Assembly (NCBI RefSeq): GCF_029784165.1
Contig: NC_073695.1
Span: 10,391,786-10,455,785 of the forward strand
Length of the DNA: 64,000 nucleotides
Direction: 5' to 3'
Source of the DNA: Wyeomyia smithii
Taxonomy: Eukaryota > Arthropoda > Insecta > Diptera > Culicidae
The position numbers were made by a program, and so were the translations under genes. The notes under the pieces were generated by a model that saw nothing but the letters and a program-made list of their open reading frames with translations, was not told the origin of the DNA and did not search any database. Below are positions 1 through 11,000 of this stretch, one piece after another (position 1 is the stretch's first letter; each line of letters starts with the position of its first letter).

Positions 1-700
1 AACTTGAAGGTTTCAACACTATCTGATCGGGCCCCCCGGCACCTAAATCTCTTGATAAGTATACATAGTTCCCATTCCACCAGCTTTTCAATTACAAAAA
101 AAAAATGTCTGAAAAAAAAATGTTCTGGACCCGCCGATAGAACATTTCAATTTTAGTAGCATATTAAAGGGGACACCTTGAGCTTTCGAATTATGAGTAT
201 GAGAGCGATACTAATTTTTTTCGGATAAGTTTCTTCTACCAGAGACACCGTGGTACCGGCGACTTTCTTACACAAATCGCTTACTAAAGCACAACGATTG
301 TTGCGCTTGGAACAGAAAATTTACTCGATGGTCATGAGAAACGACACTGCAACGTAAGTCCAGTCGCACTGTGAAACAGATTCAAAAATGGGCAGACCTA
401 ATTTTGTGATGAACCCGTTGGTTTTTCGTCCCTAGTGTCTTGACAAAAGTTTTATAATTCTTCAAGTATTTTCGTAAAACAGTATAATACTTGTTCCATC
501 CCAGGAGATCGAACAACAAAGGACTGTAATTTCTCAGGTTCGTTACTCTCAACGATTCATATGACTCATATTTAAATCTTACAGATAGATTGGTACGGAA
601 TGTTCCCGTTTTAAATTATATTATATTATGTTGCGCATTACGCCTGACCGACAAGAAAAATATGTGGAAATCCGTTTTTAATATGAAAAATGATCGATTT
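1..700. other. Non-coding, nothing recognised
   Basis: AT-rich sequence without a long open frame, tandem structure or terminal inverted repeat that I can see. No family match by eye. Confidence 0.5.
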
Positions 701-714
701 TAGTTTCCAGGATT

Positions 715-1445
715 TTCAAAGCTCTGCACACTGAACGAAAAAGGTACATTTTTGTGTACCCTGAGGAAAGTCAAGTCCAAAGGTTGAAACGTCGGACATA
801 AAACAAACAGGCTGAAAAGCCGAATTTCCCTGAAGCAAAATTTTACGTTACAGTCGCTTTTGAATTAGTAGTGATGGTGTTGCAGAGTATTCATTGAAAA
901 TGATATTATTTAGCTTTTATTAAACTCTACTGTGTTCTCCAAGTTTAATGTAATTAGATTTGTGCTGAACCTGAGCTTGAATGACAGTATATTTTTTAGT
1001 TACTTCTCCGTTATGGATCTTGGGAATTTCTGCTTGGGTTTGTCTTCAAAGGAAAAGAAAGGAGGTGTACAATCGTTGTTGTCGAAGACGGAGTTCTTCT
1101 TTGTGTCTCCATGACTGCGACGGGAACGAAGGGTTATGTCACCGTGGTAATTGAACATTGAATTCGAACAATGTTGCGCGCGCAGTTAATTCATTACCTA
1201 GAGTACCTTTCTTGTCGAACATCGCGACTCTAAGCATGTGACGCACACTGGGGCCAAATTGAGAAACGGACAGAGGTATAAAATTCTGATAAGTCCAATA
1301 TTATTAATGTCTTTTAGGAGGTTGTTTCGTTTACTGCTGTCCTGTATATGATTCAATGGAATTTGTTTCAATTTTCACCGTATAGAGGGCACCACACCTA
1401 ACTTTTGAACGTGACTTACTCGACAAACAGTTTCTTCGGGTTTTG
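715..1445 (+). repeat. Dispersed repeat family B, copy 1
   Basis: This stretch aligns by eye with the stretch starting near 2140. Shared blocks in the same order include the ACGTTACAGTCG block (848-859 versus 2292-2303), the CTCCGTTATGGATCT block near 1006-1020, the GAGAAACGGACAG block near 1260, and the TTTACTGCTGTCCT...ATTCAATGGAATT block near 1332-1362. It contains GAAACGTCGGACATA near 787-801, a phrase of the kind found in untranslated parts of mosquito retroelements. No protein is encoded. The downstream half also matches 55.5-55.7 kb. The family is dispersed and unclassified; 5' and 3' ends are approximate. Confidence 0.7.
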
Positions 1446-2124
1446 CATGCTCATATGAGGTTTTCGAAATGCATTTTTTATCTATCTTATGAACTTTCTA
1501 TCAACCGATGGATAGTTCGCGGTCTACAACAAAGACTGATTAAAAAGTATATACAGGAGCAGCTTAAATCGCAAATGCAGGCATAAAATTGTGAATCATA
1601 CTACATTGAATGAATTGCTTTAAAAGTGAGATAGCAGTCAAACTAAAAGAGTTAGATGCTTGGTGTTAAAAAACAACTTGTAGAGTACACTTCAATGTTT
1701 ATTCTGGTTAACAACGAACCCTCATTTATCAAACATTTCAGAAAGAAAATTGCAGTTTAGTTCTCAAAAAACATTTTATTTCACATTTGTTTCTCTCTAA
1801 GTGCTACTTATTCTCTCTAATATGACATTTTTAGAGACTATTGATTACGAAATTTTCTCAGCTTCCCAAAAAAACTAATCAAATTGAGCTATCTATCATA
1901 CTTTTTGTGTTAGACTTTTCTAAAGGCAAACATAACCGAAAACTGGAAAAAGTGAATCACTCTGCAATAGTTAAATTTTGGCCATATGCGTAGAAGGATT
2001 TTTTTTTATCATATTATTACCTATTATCCCTTAAAAGATTTTAAGTGAGCTACCTAACACCCTGTATATCAACCCACAATTTACATGCTTTTTGATGGGG
2101 TAACTTGGAAGGAAAACCTGTTGA
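1446..2124. other. Non-coding, nothing recognised
   Basis: AT-rich spacer between two family B copies. I see no open frame, tRNA or palindrome worth calling. Confidence 0.4.
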
Positions 2125-2940
2125 TAGCGATTGATGTTGATGAAACCGATTACAAAGCTTTGTACGCTGAACGAAATACAATACAACTTTATATACCCTG
2201 GAGAAGGCCACCAAAAACCGAAACGTCAGATATAAAACATAGTAGCGTTTTGATTCACCATTAAGACTGAGCAGCCATATTTTATTTGAAAAAATCACGT
2301 TACAGTCGTTTTCTAAATTTGAATTGATGGTATGGTAAATCTTCGTGGAAAATAGTATTTTTCGTTACTTTCAGTTAACTCTACTTAGTTCTCCCAGTTA
2401 AAGGTAATTGAGCTTGAGCTTGCACGACCGTACTTTTTGTAGTTGCTCCTCCGTTATGGATCTGAGCTAGTTGAGCTGCACAAAGAAGAACAAAAAAGTA
2501 GATGGCTAATTAGGATTAATGAACTTCTGCTTTTTGTATAGCTCGATAACGACGCTGGCTACATCCTTGCGACCAATATGGAAGAGAAAATGGTGTAACA
2601 GTTGTTGTTGCCAGAGAAGAAGTTCACCTCAGCGTCTCTATGGCTGCGACGGAAAGAAGGGTTGTGTCACTGTGATAAGTGACGAAATCGAACAATGCGC
2701 GCAGTTCTAATTTTTTCGTCAAACACCGCAACTCTATGTAAGCAACCAAATAGAAAAACGGACGGCGAAATTATTTTTTCGAGTCCTATGTTATCCATAT
2801 CCTTTTGGGAATTACTTCGTCCGCTGCTGTTCTTCATATGCTTTAATGGAATTAGTTGAAATTTTCACCATATCGAACGTTGAACGGGAAACTGAAAAAT
2901 TGTGTAGAATTTCATTACTAAACTCTTTGCCGAGTACACT
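2125..2940 (+). repeat. Dispersed repeat family B, copy 2
   Basis: Direct repeat of the 715-1445 copy, about 1.4 kb downstream. It carries the same ordered landmarks: TACCCTGGAGAAGGCCACC and GAAACGTCAGATATAAAAC near 2197-2240, CTCCGTTATGGATCT near 2449, AACGGACGGCGAAAT near 2757-2771, and CGCTGCTGTTCTTCATATGC near 2822-2841. The copies are substantially diverged, so this is not a recent tandem duplication. Its right end runs directly into the family C minisatellite at 2941. No protein recognised. Confidence 0.7.
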
Positions 2941-3050
2941 TAAGTCGCTTTTTACGAGGAGGATACGTGCCGTGTAAAAAAAAACCGCGTAAATTCCGGA
3001 ATCCGCGTAAAAAAAACCGCGTAAATTCCGGAAACCGCGTAAAAAAAGCA
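2941..3050 (-). repeat. GC-rich palindromic minisatellite (family C), copy 1
   Basis: Roughly two and a half units of about 33 bp alternate CCGCGTAAATTCCGGAATCC-like sequence with short A runs. Each unit is close to self-complementary around TTCCGGAA. It is preceded by CACTTAAGTCGCTTTTTACG and a GTGCCGTGTAAAAA block. The same leader and units occur in the opposite orientation at 63275-63470. The open frame across it on the minus strand (repeats of an RNLRGFF-like phrase) follows from the repeat and is not evidence of a gene. Confidence 0.75.
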
Positions 3051-3088
3051 TAGTCAACATATTATTTCGGTTAAGCCTACTCTCTCGT

Positions 3089-3252
3089 GTTCATTAAACA
3101 GACAATGTATGCAGTGGGGAAAGCGAAAATAAGCGAACTGGAAATATGATACAGATTTGGAAAAATATACCGCATCTCGACGGGACTTGAGCCCGCAATC
3201 TTCCTATCTCCGGCATGGTGTTTTGACCAAATAAACTACGGGAAACGGTAGT
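3089..3252 (-). mobile_element. tRNA-related SINE, copy 1
   Basis: Read on the minus strand, it begins with a tRNA-like head of about 75 nt. The B-box-like GGGCTCAAGTCCC lies at 3182-3193, an A-box-like TAGTTTATTTGG lies upstream at about 3229-3240, and the phrase AAGATTGCGGGCTCAAGTCC resembles the T-arm side of arthropod tRNA genes. It is followed by about 95 nt of unrelated body ending near TTAATGAAC. A second copy at 3551-3676 shares the head and body, which marks it as a SINE rather than a tRNA gene. RNA polymerase III transcription is expected for such families. No cloverleaf with an assignable anticodon was established. Confidence 0.65.
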
Positions 3253-3550
3253 ACTGTTCCACAATATTTATGCGTATCACATTCCACTGCCGACTTATTC
3301 TATTGCTTATCCCTAAATACACTCACTGCTGTGCAAGCATTATTTATAGACTGAAAGGAATGTCTCATCGCACACAGAAGAGTCAGCTGATGCTGATAAC
3401 TCTTATAGACCTGTGTGATCGAGACCAAAGTCAGTCTGAGTCGCGCTTGCAAGTGCAACACAACAACGGAAGGGCTAAATTTTCCGTAGGGTTAAATTTT
3501 TCGAACTAAATTTCTATTTTTAACAACGGCTTTTACCCGTTAACATTCAA
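3253..3550. other. Spacer between SINE copies
   Basis: Nothing recognised. The open frame at 3270-3509 has no domain-like composition. Confidence 0.4.
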
Positions 3551-3676
3551 GTTCATTAAGCAGACAATGTATGCAGTAGGGAAAGCGAAAAAAAAGCGAA
3601 CTGGAAATATGATGCAGATTTGGAAAAATATACCGCATCCCGACGGGACTTGAGCCCGCAATCTTCGGCATGGTAC
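3551..3676 (-). mobile_element. tRNA-related SINE, copy 2 (deleted head)
   Basis: Same orientation and body as the copy at 3089-3252, with the B-box-like segment at 3645-3657. Relative to copy 1, about 10 nt (CTATCTCCGG in plus-strand terms) are missing next to the anticodon-loop position, and the 5' part of the tRNA head is replaced by unrelated sequence. A box and cloverleaf are therefore lost, so this copy is probably transcriptionally dead. Confidence 0.6.
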
Positions 3677-4210
3677 TTTCTCGTATTGGATAAAATTGAA
3701 TTTGTTGAAGACAGCATGTTGTCTTCGTTTGTTTAGTGCTAGAAATTTTTCGAGAAAAATTTGCTCTGTAGGGAAGAACCGTACAAAACGCACCAGTGAG
3801 GTAACATGACCCTTGGCTGTTATTTTCCTTGAATACTCTCACATTTCTTCGTTTTCATCATATAAACCCAGCTGTCCTGAAGGGCTCATATGAGAAAATG
3901 CGTTATAACGGCTAAAACACTCAAAAACTGCACAATTGTCTGTGGCTGTTTAACGTGTAATTAATCATGAATTTTCTTTAGACTGGTTAATTTTATTTCA
4001 AGTATGGTTAACAGACTTGCAAATAATACAAAAGAACTTTGGTTCCTCTAAATCCTACACTTTTAAAATTTATAACAATATGAATATTTCAAGTTTTGTC
4101 ACTATCTTTCATCAACTTTCAACTTTTGGTTTTTCGTGTATTGACAGTTCACGCGGGAATTCTGACAGCTGTCAAAGTCTAATGTACTCAGTTTGGTTTG
4201 CCCTTTCACC
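3677..4210. other. Non-coding; expected 5' end of a mariner-type element not found
   Basis: AT-rich sequence. Overlapping open frames at 3533-3842 on the minus strand lie across the SINE and are by-products of it. I looked for a 5' terminal inverted repeat matching the AAATCACCCTTTA end at 4919 and did not find one by eye. Confidence 0.35.
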
Positions 4211-4920
4211 ATGAACAGACTTGCGCCTGAACAACGCTCACAAATAATCGAATTTAATTACCAAAATTCGTCCTCTGTGAAAAATTTTTTCGCGCATTAC
4301 AACCACTTCAGTGACGAAGCTCATTTCTGCTTAAATGGGTATGTTAATAAGCAAAATTGCCCCATTTGGATCGAAGAGCAACCATAGGCAATACAAGAAT
4401 CGCTAATGCACCCAGAAAAATGCCCGGTTTGGTGCGGTTTACACGCTGGAGGCATCATTGGTCCGTACTTCTTCAAAGATGATCAAAATCGCAACGTTAC
4501 GGCTATCGCGCGATGATTCCTGATTTTTTCGCCGGAAATGGAAGAGCTGAGTCTTGTTGACATGTGGTTTCAGCAAGACGGAGCAACGTGCCACACACCG
4601 CGCGAATCAATGGACATATTGCGGAATGAGTTCGGTGAGCAATTCATCTCATGAAATGGACCGGTGAATTGGTCGCCTAGATCATGCGATTTAACACCGC
4701 TAGATTATTTTTTGTAGGGCTATGTTAAGTCTCTCGTCTATGCGGATAAACCAGCAATAATTCCAGCTTGGAAGACAACATTACACGCGTTATTCGCGAG
4801 ATACCAGCCGAAATGCTCGAAAAACATTTGAATGAAATTATCTTTAAAAAGTAAATGGCATAAACCAATTTATCAGTTTTTTTAAAACGAAAAACCAAAT
4901 TCCTGAGAAATCACCCTTTA
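4211..4920 (+). pseudogene. Tc1/mariner-superfamily transposase remnant
   Basis: The frame starts MNRLAPEQRSQIIEF, the helix-turn-helix start typical of a large arthropod family of IS630-Tc1-mariner transposases. After about 25 residues it jumps to HFCLNGYVNKQNCPIW, which in family members lies far downstream, so the DNA-binding region and first catalytic Asp are deleted. Further blocks follow across stops and frame changes: MHPEKCPVWCGLHAGGIIGP (4407-4460 area), MWFQQDGATCHT with the second catalytic Asp (about 4560), and CDLTPLDYF (about 4685-4715). The 3' end AAATCACCCTTTA at 4907-4919 matches the terminal sequence I associate with this family. Non-autonomous and dead. The family assignment is strong; the subfamily is not resolved. 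Confidence 0.85.
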
Positions 4921-5789
4921 GAACGCTCTATGAAGCATTACAAAAGATTAGTGGGAATCTTAGGGTATGATCGATTGCTTTTGCTTTTACTTCCGAGACT
5001 TCAACCGCTTCTCACTTCGCGTGCTGATTTTTGCTATGGGCATAATTACCTTCTGCATTGGAGCATATTGGCTTTTGTTGTGTCGCGTTTTGACCACGAG
5101 CTTGTTTGGTAGCAATGACAATTTTTACCAAAAATAACATTGAAATAAAGTATTTTGGAATAGGCTTCGTCATAAACATACATTGTATAGATCCCATAAT
5201 CACCCTACACGTTAAATGTCGCCTAAAAATGATTAAAAGCGCTCAAAACTGTTCTAATGCTTGACTGGTGCGTTTTGTACAGTTCTCCTCTATCTGTTGA
5301 TTTCTGCTAGCGCGTTAATAAATACTAGTCCATATATTGAAGTTTTGTGGACTGTGGGAGTCATCGGGTACCATGAGTAAAGACCAATATACTCTTTGGC
5401 TGTTTCTTTGGTGTACTTCTTGAATTTCTATACGTCGATTTCATTTTGTCTGAAAATAACACTTTATATCGTGCTGAAACCCTTAAGTAGTCCTAAATTT
5501 ATACCGGTAATTTAAGCTGTGAGTTCTGAATTTCTGAATACCTAGCGAGTCGCATTGCAATCGTTGGTGTTGCCTAATCCTTGCTTTAGCTTATAAAACC
5601 ATTGGGCTCATCTCCGATTTTAACTGCTCTTGTATACACTTTTTGCGTTTTACAACAACCAGTTTATGCTGTGGGTCGTGAACTATCCATTGATTAATAG
5701 AAGGTTTTCAAGATGGATCAAGAATGTATTCCAAAAACCTTATATGTGAATGCTAAGTCGATAGCCAAACTTTGCAATTTTGCAAAAAA
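4921..5789. other. Non-coding, nothing recognised
   Basis: AT-rich; short open frames only. No tandem or inverted structure seen. Confidence 0.4.
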
Positions 5790-5905
5790 AAGTTTCATTT
5801 CATTGAAGTATTCGAAAGACAGCCGTAAATGAAGCATCTTCCTAGGAAATATGGATAACATAGGACTTGAACAATTTTGCCGTCTTTTTTTCGATTTGCC
5901 CCCAG
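5790..5905 (-). repeat. Dispersed repeat family B, short inverted fragment
   Basis: On the minus strand it reads GACGGCAAAATTGTTCAAG, then TCCTATGTTATCCATAT, then an AGAAGATGCTTCATTTACGG-like block. These match in order the 3' portion of family B at 55540-55640 and 2760-2850. Only the 3' half is present. Confidence 0.6.
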
Positions 5906-6690
5906 TGTGCAATCAGTAGCATCCACGTATTTAAATATTTGCTTATTATCAACCCCGAGTACCCTCGAGAAGGCAAACGCACTTCGACAGACACGGTTCT
6001 TTGAGAGGTTTACATTGCACAAACCTACTTCGATTCACGAATCTTTTATATAAAAACAACGTGCGAGCAATCACCGGCTGAACGATCAGACCGAATCCAA
6101 ATTTATGTCCGCATTTCCCCGAAAGCAGCGGAAAGCAAGGTTTGTGTTATTATGTTACTTCTTGATTAGTTATTCAAGTTTCACGCAATCAACCCACATT
6201 CCGCTGTGTCTCAAGTTAATTCTTGGCATTTTGAAACTTGTTTGATCGAACATGATTGAGTTGGCTTTCTTTCCGGATATCAATATTCGTTTTGTTTTAA
6301 CAGTAGGTTGCTGTTTGAGAATGGAGATTGTCACGAACTTCTCGAGAAACTTTTACTATCAAGACATCAAATTAGTCTAAGCTCATGAAAGTGACCGTTA
6401 TGTGACCTGATGTACCAGGATGACTTAGTCATTATGTTTTTTAATAGTGTTTGTTTTTACTTCTACAGAATGTACCCCAGTATAGAAAAGCAGTCCTACG
6501 TCATGAAACTTTCTTCCGATGTGGAGCGCTTAGAGTGTTTTTTTTTGTTTTGAGCAAAATAAACTTACAAATCCAAAATTTGGAGAACAAGCGCACGTCC
6601 CTTTTTTTAAATTCAAACGCTCTTCTATTTCAACATCCAATCTATATTTTAAAATTTATAGAAAGTACTTCCACTACATAGTGAGGCCTT
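5906..6690. other. Non-coding; contains a 30-nt block repeated at 33.6 kb
   Basis: Nothing coding. At 6358-6390 AAGACATCAAATTAGTCTAA followed by GCTCATG recurs in inverted orientation at 33622-33654, so both lie in an unidentified dispersed repeat. Confidence 0.4.
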
Positions 6691-9650
6691 CAATTTTTCA
6701 TTATCGGTTCACCGAATTGCCAACATATATGCAGTTTATCACCTTCAATCCCCAAGCGGATTGCACCGGTGGCACCTAGAGCTGTGTCAAATCGACACTA
6801 AACCACACACACACTGAATTTACTAAAGCAATTGAGGCTGGGGCTGGGTTCGCTAATGCGGAAACAGCTGGCGGTTAACGATTGCAGTTACTGCCAGCAG
6901 CAACCGGCGAGCTGTTTCGGATTTTCGGCTGACCAGCCGGAACCCCGTGTCCCTGTGAACTGATTTTTGTTTCATCGAAGGACTCGTTCGGTTAAATTTA
7001 GGGGATTTTATCCGAACACTTGTGCTAGCCGTAGATTAAAACAATCGAGATTAGATCAGGCAAAAATCTTTAATTCAATATTTTCGATAAAATATCGAAA
7101 AAAAGACGCACTAATTAGTCCGGGTTGTGTAACGGCGCGAGACAGGTTCGTAAATATTGGTGAACCTGTCAATCTTGATCGAATTATCGGAACTCTGCGA
7201 ATGACACGACGCGCCACCGCATTGTCAATTATGTCGAGCTAATCAATTATCCGGTTTTTGGTGGGCGGAAAAGTGTCACGGTTTCGAAACTGTTCTCTAC
7301 TCTGTTTTTTTTTTGCGGTAGAAAATTCCCTGCATTCTTTGGTGAATAAATTTTCGATTAATTGCGATTCAAAATCGCTGGAGTGGAAACCCAGCCGTAC
7401 CCTTGGCGGTGATTGGTGATTTGGGCAGCCATTTTAAGCCACAGCGGCTGCACATTCTGCAATCGCACAGCCCTCTGTCTAACGCGCATCCACATTTCAA
7501 CTGAGTCGCGGAAATAATAATCCATAAATTAAATCCAATTTCAGAGTCGTTATCACAATTGAAATGTGTCAAGTGCAGGTAATCCATCTCGGTTGAATTT
7601 TTCGCCCCAACATCGGGCGGTTGGGAAATTTGCACTTTGCCTGCACCGGGAACGTGCGTGTTAGCTTGCCATTTGTGTGTGTATGTGCGGTTGATATCTG
7701 CCAGATGTCACTCAGCGGACGAGCGACCGGTCAACCGGCGGCGTCGCCGTCGTCGAAATCGTCGTTGTCCTGGCGCTTTTTTTGTGTCCTTTGCGCGGGG
7801 CTTGGCTGTTCAGTCTGGAAAACGGTAGTTTTATTTTCTCACTCCAGCAAACCACGTTACGTTTCCTACAACCTATAGGAAAAACTGAATTAGAAGCCTA
7901 GACGACACCAGGTGCAGTGAATCCAACTAAAAGCATCCACTGGCTTTATTCGAAGCTCTCGTCTATTTTTTACCGTCCGATAGCAGAGCGTTTCGGAGGG
8001 CTAAAACGATACCTGCTGCCAGACGCGTCATCTGACAAACGGCCGGATGCTATGCCAAAATTAACCCTTCACACAATTGTAGCGCTCTGGACAGACGTAA
8101 ATCGATCGGAATTCAACAGAAACGCAGGAAGCAACGCAACACAATTTCCACCAGCGGAAGCGACAAATGTCGGATTAATTATATACCGGTTGGACTTCTT
8201 TTTCGGTACGTGCAGAGTGATGACCGGGACATTCCGCACGTGGTTACGAATCCGGGTCCCGGGATGTGTTGAAATCCTCTTAAGTTCGCTCAACTGAACG
8301 GTTTCGAGAGCTTCTGTCAAGTGTGCGTGTGTGTGCGTATTTATTGAGTGTCGCACTCAGCAGCGGCCGAACAGAGGACCGATGCCAAATTGGATTTTAA
8401 TGGCCCTGTCGGTAATGGAGAACGATATTTGAGGAATTTAATTTCGCGGAAATCAAAGTTGGCGAACTTTATGGACGACATCGGGGGAGCTTAGAGCCAG
8501 TTTAATTGGGGTCATATTTTATGTTTTGTTTCTGATTCTTATCACAGGATAACCGAGTGTCCGTCTATGACATCCCACACCCGAACTCGCCTTCAACTTT
8601 TCCGTAATCAAAAGCTGCAAAAATATCGTCTGGATGATGAAAATCCTTATTATAGATCACCAAACAAAACCACCCGTGCCATATAGCAAACACTCAGTTG
8701 CAGACAGATGGGTAGAGCCTGCAATAAGTGATGATCTCATCCAACATGCTGAATATTCATATCTGCTGGGTCTGTGTCACAATATTTATCTGCAAGTGTC
8801 CTATCCTCGCAGCCGGTCACACACATATTTTTCCAACAGCTATACGAATTGTTCGTTGTTTGCAGAGAAAACATTCAACTCGCTCGAGTAAAGGCAGCAG
8901 CAGCAGCAAAAAAACGAACCCAAGAGCCTCTCGACTGTGGTCTACATGTTTATCGTTTTGTTGCTCATGAACCTACACACCGAAGCACTTTTGTTCTCCA
9001 CATATATCCATGCTCTGCCGGCTTTGGTCCTGCAGCCGGGGCCGGAGTAGAAAATGATAAAATTATGAATAAGCCATAATCATAAAGCTAATAAAAATAA
9101 TCATCATTGTGCCACACTGCTCCGGTTGCCAGCCAGTGAAATCTACGACGGCTCTCCTTCCCGTTTTTCACCATGCGTTGGTCGTTGTACGGAAAAATGA
9201 ATCGACATGTTTCCTCCCCCAAATCTGCCTCACAATGGAACCGAAAAAAAACACCACATGAATTCATGTGTGTTTCCCACACACAGTTCCACTCTAACCA
9301 GACAGTGAAATAAAAACTTTATCGGCGACTGTCCATGCGATTCAAAAAAACCCCACACCCCAGAAAAAAACTACTGTCCAACTTTCGTACTTACTGCCGA
9401 TGCCGGAGTGGGTCCCAAAACTACTTGCTCCGGTTGCTGTTGCTTGCTCTGCTGGATGCAGAAATTTTATTGCATTGCCAATTCGAGAGCTAATCCTGCG
9501 GTAGGTCCACACACTCGAAAGTTGACAGTGAGAATTTCGGACATCCAGTGGCACTTTCTAGCCGCACGGAACGGAACCCGGCCACTCGGTTCAGCAACGT
9601 GGATGTTTTGGTTCTGAATTTTTTTTTCTGTTGTTTTGTTGCTGGTGGCT
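6691..9650. other. GC-richer single-copy-looking island 1, no gene called
   Basis: Base composition is more balanced than in the surroundings and no similarity to other parts of the window was noticed. Open frames up to 126 codons (7917-8297 plus; 8069-8356 minus) overlap each other on opposite strands and show no recognisable domain, signal peptide or plausible splice context. A short CAG/GCA run lies at 8893-8908, and TAAT-rich sequence lies at 9057-9108. Such islands between repeat belts are often conserved non-coding DNA. This is inference only. Confidence 0.35.
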
Positions 9651-10544
9651 GCTGTCTACCAAACTAACACGATACTGAATCGTGCGATCTGATTGTCGAC
9701 TAAGTTGAGTTTATAGGTTGCAATGGATGGAAAGCTTGTAGGATTAGTTTTACTGATATAGGGTAAAAATTGGAGAAAATAGTCGAAAGCCAGCGTAGGT
9801 GGTTTTTCAATTGGATTTGATATCTCAAGGTGACGGTAATTGTTTGAAATTGTTTGAAAAGACGAACTCCTTCTAAAAATCATCAGTTTAATGAATTTAT
9901 CATATTTTCCAATGTTATACCTTCGGCTGAGCAGTCACAAAAATTAGAACGACTTCTTTTATACTATCCGACGTTTCGTCGCTGGTCTGTGACATCTTAA
10001 GGGGAAACTGCGGGAATTTATTACATGACACATTACATTTATTACATGATACATGGGGCTTTCAACATAGTACAATGGTTAACAAATAGTTATAGTCTCG
10101 CTGATTGTCTGTAGTTATTGTGTCTGTGACTTACATATTATTTGTTAATTCCTTGTCAAGATGCGCTTTGAAGCTTATCGTCAACATTGGGGCGATTTTG
10201 AATACATTCTATACTCATGGTGGTAACAACATTTATTTAATTATTTTCGACAAAACAATATTTTAAATTAGCTTACTCTGTTTGCTGTGGACCTATTGCT
10301 ATAGCGGATGGTAACTGATGGGTTTCTGTCTTTCAATCTCCACACTAGCAATAGCGATGCCCCAAAAAAGGAGAGCATCATGGTTGGAAAGCAGATTGCG
10401 TTGGTTGCGTAGCATCTCAAAACAGAAAAAAACAAAATTAAGCCGCCCGTCACACACGTTTTCTCTTCGAATGTTATCGAATTTATCTTTGCAGTGTGCA
10501 CCGCAGTGTAACACTGTGTATTCTCACTAGAGTTATTCACCACT
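9651..10544. other. Non-coding, nothing recognised
   Basis: Near 9967 there is CCGACGTTTCGTCG, the complement of the GAAACGTCGG phrase found in family B and in many mosquito retroelement UTRs. Otherwise unremarkable. The open frames at 10268-10615 have no recognisable product. Confidence 0.35.
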
Positions 10545-10710
10545 CTTGTTTTACTCAGCTGTGGTGAAAGAAGCAAATGTATAATTTTTTCTGCGAGCAC
10601 GCAGAAACACAACACAAAGCAGAAAAAATATATGGTGCAAAAAATTGCTACACGCAGCGCTCATGCAGGACAAGAAGTGAGCAGTGGATATTCACTCTGC
10701 TCTTTTTGTA
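10545..10710 (+). repeat. Dispersed repeat family B, 5' fragment
   Basis: The blocks TTTCTGCGAGC, ACAACACAAAGCAGAA, GTGGTGCAAAA-like and CACGCNGCGCT appear here and, in the same order and orientation, at 55330-55415. This piece corresponds to the portion that lies upstream of the AACGGACGGC core in the 55-kb copy. Confidence 0.6.
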
Positions 10711-11000
10711 AATTGAGCAGAAAGAAGCTTGTGTTTGCGAAGGGCCCTGAAAAATTAAAAAATCCACTTTATTTTGTTTTTTTTTTTAATGTGCTAACAA
10801 ATCCTTTAGGAAATTAAATTGTTCGATTAATACAAATCTTTTTAGCATTTCACACTATTGCAAATTTTCAACGTTGAAATTTTAAACTCTTAGTAAATAA
10901 GTTTTTTTATCGCCAATTCAAGCCTTCGCGATAAATCGAAACTTTTTAAATGTACCTTTGAATACCTAAAAGATGACTTTCGGCATAAGCTTTTTGGACT
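10711..11000. other. Non-coding flank of satellite
   Basis: AT-rich, with homopolymer runs. No feature called. Confidence 0.4.

Noticed and set aside
3229..3252. Functional tRNA gene on the minus strand
   Set aside because: A second copy shares non-tRNA body sequence and no complete cloverleaf could be drawn, so a SINE is the better reading.
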